Source: Ruegeria sp. HKCCD7303 (GTDB taxonomy: Bacteria > Pseudomonadota > Alphaproteobacteria > Rhodobacterales > Rhodobacteraceae). Taken from it: 64,000 bases of DNA. Each line of letters starts with the position of its first letter. Positions within the stretch are counted from its first letter, which is position 1. Of the stretch, positions 57,806 to 64,000 are shown in pieces. Made by a program: the position numbers and the translations under genes. The stretch spans positions 1-64,000 of the forward strand of contig NZ_WVRE01000006.1 of the NCBI RefSeq assembly GCF_013111185.1, read 5' to 3'. The notes below the pieces were generated by a model. It worked only from the letters and a program-made list of their open reading frames with translations, did not search any database and was not told where the DNA came from.

Positions 57806-58564
57806 TCAGATCGAACCGCCCTCGACCATGAAGTTCCCGGCGCTGCACATGGCTGCGTCGTCTGAAGCTAAAAACAGAACCATTCGGGCGACATAAACCG
57901 GTTCAATCGGGTCCGGCAGGCACTGCCGGTCCACCTGCTTGGCCAGCGCTTCGGGCGTGACCCACAGGTCTTTCTGACGGTCGGTCATGATCCAGCCGGG
58001 CACGACCGCATTCACGCGAATGCGGTGATCCCCCAACTCGCGCGCCATGGTCCGTGTCAGGCCGTGGACTGCGGATTTGGCGGTGGCATAAGCGGGAAAA
58101 CCCGCTCCGGCCTCCCACCATGAATTCGACCCGATATTTATGATCGAACCCGCACCCTTCGCAATCATGCTGGGAGCCACCGACTGAATGGCAAAAAACA
58201 TGTGGCGAATATTGGTCGCCATACGCTCATCCCAATACTCGGGCGTCACATCGCGCCAGTCGTGGCGGTCATCATGGGCGGCATTGTTGACCAACACATC
58301 CGCTTCGCCCAACTCTTCAACCAATTGCCCCATCGCGGCGTTCATCGCCTCAATGTCGCGCAAATCGCATTGGGCAAACGCGTGCTCGCCCTCTAGATCC
58401 GACAACAAGGCAAGTCCGGCATCCGCATTGAGGTCCAGAAACCCGACCTTTGCCCCTTGTTCGGCAAAGGCCCGAACAGTTTCCGCACCAATCCCCCCGG
58501 CCCCTCCTGTAATGAAAACCGTCTTTCCTGCAAGGCATGGGTAATTGGCGAAATCTTTGCTCAT
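57806..58564 (-). CDS. SDR-family oxidoreductase of the inositol operon
   Basis: 252 aa. Intact SDR motifs: FITGGAGGIGAE (glycine motif), LVNNAAHDD, INIGSNSWWE and YATAKSAVHG with the active-site Y and K, plus PGWIMT. It overlaps iolB by 4 bases, so it is translationally coupled. Within this operon it may oxidise an inositol-derived or released sugar compound; its substrate is not readable. Confidence 0.85.
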   Translation of the reverse strand: MSKDFANYPCLAGKTVFITGGAGGIGAETVRAFAEQGAKVGFLDLNADAGLALLSDLEGEHAFAQCDLRDIEAMNAAMGQLVEELGEADVLVNNAAHDDRHDWRDVTPEYWDERMATNIRHMFFAIQSVAPSMIAKGAGSIINIGSNSWWEAGAGFPAYATAKSAVHGLTRTMARELGDHRIRVNAVVPGWIMTDRQKDLWVTPEALAKQVDRQCLPDPIEPVYVARMVLFLASDDAAMCSAGNFMVEGGSI

Positions 58565-59367
58565 CCGTCACGCTCCATGATCCATTCGACCTCGGGGGCC
58601 GGTACAAATCGCCATTTCCGCAGAGGTCCCGCCATGACGTTCAGATAGTACATCTCAAACCCATAGGGTGCGCCGCAAGGGTGATGACCGCGCGGGACGG
58701 TCACAACATCGCCATCGGATACGGCCATCGTTTCATCCAGCTGACCGTCATCGGTATAAACGCGCTGTATCCCGAACCCGTTCGCAGGGTTGAGCCGATG
58801 GTAGTAGGTCTCTTCCAGATAGGTGATCCTGGGGAAATCATCCTCGTCATGGCGATGACTGGGGTACGAAGACCAGTGCCCGTTTGGTGTGAAGACCTCT
58901 GTCACCAGCAGGCTATCGGTATAGTCCTCGTTCTCCATCGCGATGTTGTTGATATATCGCGTGTTCACACCCTTGCCACGTTCGGTGAGCGTGATGCCAT
59001 CAGGCCCGATCCGGCGCGCTTGATGACCGCCCTTGCCCGGCGCTGAGCAGACGGCCAAAACGCAATCGGTCTCGGCGACAGCTTCCCATTCGGTGCCGTT
59101 GGGCAGGTACAGACAATGCGGTGGCGTCTTTTCGAATACGTTCATCCGCTCGCCCAACACACCCCAATCCTGACCTGCCCCGGTGATTTTCGCCTTGCCT
59201 TCGACCATCACCAGAATGACTTCGCGGTCCCCCGTGACCTCGGCTGCCCGGTCCCCGGCCTTTAGGTGATACAACCCAAAACCCACGTACCGCCATCCGG
59301 CGCTGGCAGGCGTGATGTCATGCACCTTGCCACGGGTTCCGAAAGGTTTCTTGAGCAGGTCAGCCAT
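58561..59367 (-). CDS. iolB: 5-deoxy-glucuronate isomerase
   Basis: 268 aa, the canonical IolB. Metal-site blocks are SSYPSHRHDEDDFP and LEETYYHRLNP, followed by GFGIQRVYTDDG, VPRGHHPC and FEMYYLNVMAGPLRKW. It converts 5-deoxy-glucuronate to 2-deoxy-5-keto-gluconate, the IolC substrate. A second family member is at 55.3-56.1 kb on the other strand. Confidence 0.94.
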   Translation of the reverse strand: MADLLKKPFGTRGKVHDITPASAGWRYVGFGLYHLKAGDRAAEVTGDREVILVMVEGKAKITGAGQDWGVLGERMNVFEKTPPHCLYLPNGTEWEAVAETDCVLAVCSAPGKGGHQARRIGPDGITLTERGKGVNTRYINNIAMENEDYTDSLLVTEVFTPNGHWSSYPSHRHDEDDFPRITYLEETYYHRLNPANGFGIQRVYTDDGQLDETMAVSDGDVVTVPRGHHPCGAPYGFEMYYLNVMAGPLRKWRFVPAPEVEWIMERDG

Positions 59368-59415
59368 TCTTTTTCTCCTTATTGGGGCGGGCTTTCAGGC
59401 CCGCCCGTTTAGGCC

Positions 59416-60597
59416 TTAGGCGGCATGTCGTGATTGCAAGGCGGACAGCGCGTCAGACAGCTGTGCCTTGGTCCAGCCATCCGATACAGCTTGGTGCAAA
59501 ATATCAGCCTGACTGTCGGGCGCGTTGCCGCCAACCGGTGGGTCCGTGTCCAGGTTGGTCGGAAACGGATAGCCCTCAGCAGTTGCGGCAATCGCTGCAT
59601 CCAACTCTGCCGTGCCCAGCTCTCCACGTTGCTTCAGAGCGGCAAGGGACGAGAACACTGCCAGCGACATGGCATGCCGATCAATCATCTCCATCGCGCG
59701 CCCGAAAGGGGATGATATCTGCAGAAGGTTCGCCATCCGCTGAATATCCGCGCTGCTGTTCTCACCCGCCGCATGAAACAACGCCGGGTTGAAGAAAACG
59801 GCGTCACCCTTTTCAAGCGGCAACTGAATGTAGTTTTCCTCGAAATATGCGCGGTGAGCTGCGTCGTGAAAAGCCAGGTATCCCGGTGGGTAAAGCTGAG
59901 AGAACGGCAACAGTTTGGTTGGTCCGCTTTCCACTGGCATGTCACAATGCGCAACTGCCCCCTGCAAGGTCAGCGACGCTGTCACCAGATGGGCATGCGC
60001 CGGATACCGCGCAGCGCTCTCGGCCGTTTGGAAGCCCAAATGGTAATCCCGATGCGCCTGCTGTGCTTTACCGCCCGGGCGCACCTGATTGACCTGCGCG
60101 GTCACTTGGTAATTTGGCCCCAGCCATGCTTCACAGGCCGCAGCAATGGCCACATTCCCGAAATAAAGTGCAAAGCCTTCGGGGTCGCGAAAGCACTGTT
60201 TTTGCAGCGCATTCCAAATTCGGTCATTTGCGCCCGAGGCCGCAAAATGGTCACCTTCCCCACCCGCGCACTGACGTTCTTCTTCAATAATCTGTTGGAA
60301 AACGTCAGTCGCCCGATCGATCACGGACGTGTCCGCAAAAGCGCCCTTAAGAACAACTACGCCCGCCGACTTGTCCAGCACGCGCGCCCATTCTGCCAGC
60401 AGAGATCTTCTTTCATCCGCCCTCTCCAACGCAGGACGCAGAGCGTGCATATCGTAGACTGGCACGTTCTTTTCCACCGACGCCGTGTGTGGGACCGCAT
60501 CGGCTGTCAGGTTTTGTGAGGTCAACACCTTGAATTCATCCAGATCGCAGGATTCCCGGTCGAAATAGCCGACATACCCAAGTTCTTGATGGACCAT
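59416..60597 (-). CDS. Phytanoyl-CoA dioxygenase (PhyH)-family oxygenase in the inositol operon
   Basis: 393 aa from the ATG at 60597, which has GAGGAG six bases upstream. The iron-binding facial triad is complete: H182 and D184 in AHRDYHLGFQ, and H275 in FFNPALFHAAGEN. The 2-oxoglutarate arginine is likely in IQRMANLLQIS. PhyH-type enzymes hydroxylate or oxidatively demethylate. Its position between iolE and iolB suggests an inositol-related substrate, such as an O-methyl-inositol, but that is inference from context. Confidence 0.8.
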   Translation of the reverse strand: MVHQELGYVGYFDRESCDLDEFKVLTSQNLTADAVPHTASVEKNVPVYDMHALRPALERADERRSLLAEWARVLDKSAGVVVLKGAFADTSVIDRATDVFQQIIEEERQCAGGEGDHFAASGANDRIWNALQKQCFRDPEGFALYFGNVAIAAACEAWLGPNYQVTAQVNQVRPGGKAQQAHRDYHLGFQTAESAARYPAHAHLVTASLTLQGAVAHCDMPVESGPTKLLPFSQLYPPGYLAFHDAAHRAYFEENYIQLPLEKGDAVFFNPALFHAAGENSSADIQRMANLLQISSPFGRAMEMIDRHAMSLAVFSSLAALKQRGELGTAELDAAIAATAEGYPFPTNLDTDPPVGGNAPDSQADILHQAVSDGWTKAQLSDALSALQSRHAA

Positions 60598-60645
60598 GAC
60601 ATACTCCTCTCTCATGGCTTCGGTGTTGCCCCGTGGGGCGATGAT

Positions 60646-61545
60646 TTAAGCGCTGATTTCCAAACCTGCTTTGCCGCAAACCTCGACGATGTGATCGTAT
60701 CCCATTTTGGAGTACTCGTAGGGCGGCGCCTTGGCGGGGTCTTGTTCTGCCTCGACCACGATCCAACCGTTGTAATCCATCGCTTTCAATGCATTGGCCA
60801 CGGCCTGAAAATCGATGCAGCCATCGCCGGGTACCGTAAAGGCACCTGCGATCACTGCATCAAGGAAGCTGCGGTTGTTCTCACGCGTGTCCTGCACAAC
60901 GTCAGGGCGGATGTCTTTGAAGTGAACGTGATGCACCCGGTCACCCCAGCGGTTCAGCGTAGCCATCACGTCGCCACCGCCAAACAGCAAATGGCCGGTA
61001 TCGAAACACAGCTTCAGTTCGGGACCCGAGCCTTCCATCAGCCAGTTTACCTCATCCTCGCTTTCGATGATCGTGCCCATGTGATGGTGATACGCCATCG
61101 GCATACCCTGATCTGCCGTCCACTTGGCCAACTCGCTCAGCTTGGCCGCATAGGCCAGAACCTCGTCTTTGGACAATCTGGGGCGGGCATTAACCGGCGT
61201 TCCAATCTGCCCCTGAACGGTATTGGAGCATTCGGCATAAACGATGCACGGGCTGTTCAGCGCAACAAACTGCTCAACTTGCTCACGAACAGCCGCAACC
61301 TCTGCATCAAAGTCGTTGACTAAGGTTGCGCCCGAACACCATCCGCCACAAAGCGCGATGTCGTTGGCGTCCAGATAGGCACGCAAGCCTTCGGTGTCGC
61401 CGGGCATCCGCTGGCCGCGCTCGACGCCGGTATAGCCAATCTCGCGCGCTTCTTTCAGCGCCTGCTCCATCGTATAGGCCGCAGTCAGATCAGGCAGGTC
61501 GTCATTCTGCCAAGCAATCGGAGAGATACCGATCTTCACGCTCAT
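60646..61545 (-). CDS. iolE: myo-Inosose-2 dehydratase
   Basis: 299 aa. It dehydrates 2-keto-myo-inositol to a diketone (3D-(3,5/4)-trihydroxycyclohexane-1,2-dione). Family segments are ISPIAWQNDDLPDL at the start, GYTGVERGQRMPGD, AYHHHMGTIIESEDEVN with metal ligands, and CFDTGHLLFGGGD. It overlaps iolD by 4 bases. Confidence 0.94.
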   Translation of the reverse strand: MSVKIGISPIAWQNDDLPDLTAAYTMEQALKEAREIGYTGVERGQRMPGDTEGLRAYLDANDIALCGGWCSGATLVNDFDAEVAAVREQVEQFVALNSPCIVYAECSNTVQGQIGTPVNARPRLSKDEVLAYAAKLSELAKWTADQGMPMAYHHHMGTIIESEDEVNWLMEGSGPELKLCFDTGHLLFGGGDVMATLNRWGDRVHHVHFKDIRPDVVQDTRENNRSFLDAVIAGAFTVPGDGCIDFQAVANALKAMDYNGWIVVEAEQDPAKAPPYEYSKMGYDHIVEVCGKAGLEISA

Positions 61546-63374
61546 TTCGTGTTTCTTTCCTTGATGGCGACCTCATAAGCCGCGCGTTTTTCATTCACTT
61601 CGGGTCGGATGCTGACCTCGGGCACAGCCACTTCCCACCACGTTCCGCCATATTCGGTCGAGGGGTACGGGTCGGTGTCGATCACCACAACGTATGGGCC
61701 TTTGACGTCTGAACGTTTGGCCAGCGCGTCCTCAAGCTCGGCAATCGAGCTGACCTTGACCGAGGTCGCCCCCATCGCTGCCGCATGGGCTGCAAAGTCG
61801 ATGGCAGAAGCCGTTTCGTGGACTGTGTGGTCGAGAAGGTTGTTAAACTCCGCCCCGCCCGTGCCCATCTGCAAGCGGTTGATGCAGCCGAAACCTCGGT
61901 TGTCGGTAACAACAACGGTGAAGGAAATCCCCATCATCGCCGCCGTCGCCATTTCGGAATTCGCCATCATGTAAGTGCCGTCACCGGTAAAGCAGATCAC
62001 ATCCCGATCCGGCTGGGCCATTTTGATCCCCATCGCGCCCGCGATTTCATAGCCCATGCAGCTGAAACCGTATTCCATGTGATAAGCCCCAGGGCCCGGT
62101 GCTTTCCAAAGCTTGTGCAACTCGCCCGGCATTGTGCCTGCGGCACACATCGCAACGGTGTTTGCATCGGCCGCCCGCTGTACCGCGCCGATCACCTGCA
62201 TATCCGTCGGCAGCGCGTTGCTGTCCTTTGGTGCATCGGTCAGCGCATCAACCTTGCCAAACCAATCGGACTTCAACGTCGCAGGCAGGTCCGGCGCACG
62301 ATGGTTACCCAGCGCTTCGGCCAGTTCATTCAGACCAACGCGCGCGTCAGATTGCAGCGGCATCGCCCCGTGCTTTTCGGCGTCGTAGGCCGCGGTGTTC
62401 AAACTGATCAGAGCCCGCTCGGGGTTGGCAAACAAGCCCCAAGACCCGGTGGTGAAATCCTGAAAACGGGTACCAACGCCCAGCACAAGGTCAGCCTCGG
62501 CGCAGATGTTGTTGGCGGGTTCGCCACCGGTCACACCAATGGGTCCGACGTTCAGCGGATGATCCCATGCCAATGCGGATTTGCCCGCCTGTGTTTCGGC
62601 CACCGGGATGTTGTGCGCCTCGGCAAAGCTTTGTAGCGCGGCGGTTGCGTCCGAATAATGCACGCCGCCTCCCGCGACGATCACAGGGCGTTTGGCCGCC
62701 TTGATTGCCGCCACAGCCCGCGCCAGCTCACCCTCATCCGGGCGAATGCGACGCTGATACCAGACGCGCGGCTCGAAGAAGCTTTCGGGATAATCATATG
62801 CCTCGGCCTGCACATCTTGGCAAAAGGCCAAGGTGGCCGGGCCGCAGTCGGCCGGGTCTGTCATGGTACGAAAGGCACGCGGCAGGGCCGTCAGTAGGTG
62901 TTCCGGGCGCGTGACGCGGTCGAAATATCGGCTGACCGGTCGGAAACAATCATTCGCGCTGATGGTTCCATCCGAGAATACTTCGGGTTGCTGAAGCACT
63001 GGATCGGGCCCACGGGTTGCAAACACGTCGCCGGGCAGCAGCAAAACAGGCAGGCGGTTCACATGGGCCAGAGCGGCAGCGGTAACCATATTGGTCGCCC
63101 CCGGTCCGATCGACGAGGTCACAGCCATCGCCCGTTTGCGGCCCAGTTGCTTGGCATAGGCAATCGCGCAATGCGCCATGGTCTGTTCGTTATGGCCACG
63201 ATAGGTGGGCAGGCTGTCTTTCACACCATGCAGCGCCTCACCCAACCCGGCAACATTGCCATGGCCGAAAATGGCCCAGACACCTGCGATAAAGGGCTCT
63301 CCGGCCTCGTTCATCTGCGCCCCAAGATAGCGCACCAGAGCCTGCGCCGCGGTCAGTCGGACTGTCTTGCTCAT
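61542..63374 (-). CDS. iolD: 3D-(3,5/4)-trihydroxycyclohexane-1,2-dione hydrolase
   Basis: 610 aa from the ATG at 63374 (AAGGG six bases upstream; 63377 and 63389 are alternatives). It is a thiamine-diphosphate enzyme that opens the ring to 5-deoxy-glucuronate. Motifs include VWAIFGHGNVAGLGEAL, the TPP-binding GDGTYMMANSEMA, and CINRLQMGTGGAEFNN. It is coupled to iolE by a 4-base overlap. Confidence 0.95.
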   Translation of the reverse strand: MSKTVRLTAAQALVRYLGAQMNEAGEPFIAGVWAIFGHGNVAGLGEALHGVKDSLPTYRGHNEQTMAHCAIAYAKQLGRKRAMAVTSSIGPGATNMVTAAALAHVNRLPVLLLPGDVFATRGPDPVLQQPEVFSDGTISANDCFRPVSRYFDRVTRPEHLLTALPRAFRTMTDPADCGPATLAFCQDVQAEAYDYPESFFEPRVWYQRRIRPDEGELARAVAAIKAAKRPVIVAGGGVHYSDATAALQSFAEAHNIPVAETQAGKSALAWDHPLNVGPIGVTGGEPANNICAEADLVLGVGTRFQDFTTGSWGLFANPERALISLNTAAYDAEKHGAMPLQSDARVGLNELAEALGNHRAPDLPATLKSDWFGKVDALTDAPKDSNALPTDMQVIGAVQRAADANTVAMCAAGTMPGELHKLWKAPGPGAYHMEYGFSCMGYEIAGAMGIKMAQPDRDVICFTGDGTYMMANSEMATAAMMGISFTVVVTDNRGFGCINRLQMGTGGAEFNNLLDHTVHETASAIDFAAHAAAMGATSVKVSSIAELEDALAKRSDVKGPYVVVIDTDPYPSTEYGGTWWEVAVPEVSIRPEVNEKRAAYEVAIKERNTK

Positions 63375-63527
63375 CATGATCCCTTTCAACTTGAAACCGC
63401 TGCCAGCGGCCCACAGGTTGCTTTTTTACGAAGATGTCAGGCCAATGCCTCAAGCCTGAATTGAGTGTGAGCTCAGGTGTCACCGCCCGGTCGGATGCCC
63501 CCCGAGGGGCATCCAGGTTTTCAAAGT

Positions 63528-64000
63528 TTAGACTGTACCGCCCAAAGACCCTTCCAGCTCGGCCATTTCCTGACCACCGGCCATCAGGTCCTGCAACTGT
63601 TCGGGGGTAATCTCACCACGGGTCGCCGTGCCCAGCGTTTTGCCGCGATTCAGCACGGTAAACCGGTCACCCACCGCCAAAGCGTGGCGCACGTTATGGC
63701 TGATGAAGACCACACCAACCCCCTGGCTGCGCACCTTGTCGATGGTTGCCAGAACATTCGAGGTTTGACGCACCCCAAGGGCCGAGGTCGGTTCGTCCAA
63801 GATCAGAATCTTGGCACCGAAATACACGGCGCGGGCAATGGCGACGGTCTGCCGCTCACCGCCAGACAAAGTGCCCACGGCCTGATCCGGCCCACGCAGG
63901 TTGATACCCATTTTGCGCATCTCTTCCATGCAAACATCATTCGCCTGTTCGACATCGAACCGCTTCATCAGGCCTTTGCCCTTGGTCGGTTCGCGACCCA
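63528..64000 (-). CDS. Sugar ABC transporter ATP-binding protein, 5' part beyond the window
   Basis: Only the C-terminal ~157 residues lie in the window; the frame stays open to the last base. It shows the ABC signature [15 protein letters not shown], Walker [13 protein letters not shown] and the switch histidine in VVFISHNV. The form resembles FrcA/IbpA-type single-domain sugar ATPases. Being just upstream of iolD, it is probably part of an inositol importer. Confidence 0.85.
   Translation of the reverse strand, partial: GREPTKGKGLMKRFDVEQANDVCMEEMRKMGINLRGPDQAVGTLSGGERQTVAIARAVYFGAKILILDEPTSALGVRQTSNVLATIDKVRSQGVGVVFISHNVRHALAVGDRFTVLNRGKTLGTATRGEITPEQLQDLMAGGQEMAELEGSLGGTV

Overview
The window is chromosomal DNA of an alphaproteobacterium, almost certainly Rhodobacteraceae (Roseobacter group). 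The evidence is the moderately high GC, the hisS-hisZ-hisG order with short-form HisG, a cobalamin-dependent NrdJ, a D-Ala-D-Ala carboxypeptidase ending in a SPOR domain, a HlyC-like/Hint gene pair, and a large inositol cluster next to a LacI regulator. The genus cannot be fixed from sequence alone.

Layout. 0.4-3.0 kb: pxpB-pxpC-pxpA, ATP-dependent 5-oxoprolinase. 3-10.6 kb: housekeeping and small genes (dacF-like, HAD phosphatase, clpS, rsmC-like methyltransferase, an SDR lacking its catalytic lysine, hemF, a secreted protein, then a HlyC-like acyltransferase followed directly by a Hint-domain protein). 10.6-13.2 kb: modABC molybdate uptake. 13.5-21.8 kb: an integrated element of about 8.2 kb between two tRNA-Val(TAC) copies that share an identical 61-nt block. 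It carries a tyrosine integrase, a long hairpin, a secreted DUF1254/DUF1214 protein, a P-loop helicase-like protein, a small membrane protein, a serine recombinase and an ApeA-like HEPN protein. 21.8-23.7 kb: a second short accessory segment with a sulfotransferase-like gene, ending in a decayed tRNA-Val-like relic. 23.8-28.5 kb: an exported-protein operon (amidohydrolase, DUF3299, porin, M19 dipeptidase broken by a one-base frameshift), divergent from an AraC regulator. 29.9-40.5 kb: nrdJ, a DUF1489 gene, hisSZG, slyX, two small envelope proteins and dnaE. 40.9-50.3 kb: xdhABC with a BMP-type nucleoside ABC transporter, a purine uptake and oxidation unit. 50.8-64 kb: the inositol region, comprising a LacI regulator, two Gfo/Idh/MocA dehydrogenases, iolC, an IolB paralogue and a class II aldolase, converging on an opposite-strand operon of a sugar ABC ATPase (cut by the window end), iolD, iolE, a PhyH-type dioxygenase, iolB, an SDR and a TIM-barrel isomerase.

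How the parts work together. ModABC supplies molybdate, which the molybdopterin enzyme XdhAB needs; XdhC is its maturation factor, and the BMP transporter next to it plausibly brings in nucleosides or purines. The inositol genes give a near-complete myo-inositol route from dehydrogenase to class II aldolase, with extra enzymes (a second IolB-family protein, a second dehydrogenase, an SDR and a PhyH dioxygenase) that suggest inositol derivatives are also used. The same LacI-type palindrome lies before the lacI gene and between the second dehydrogenase and iolC, which predicts autoregulation and control of the cluster.

The least ordinary part is the tRNA-Val-bounded element. It combines two recombinases, a replication-like helicase protein and a HEPN candidate defence gene, and its right border is a tRNA-Val copy with a 23-nt insertion that creates two D-arms in tandem. 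All functions are inferred from motifs and context; no database search was run.
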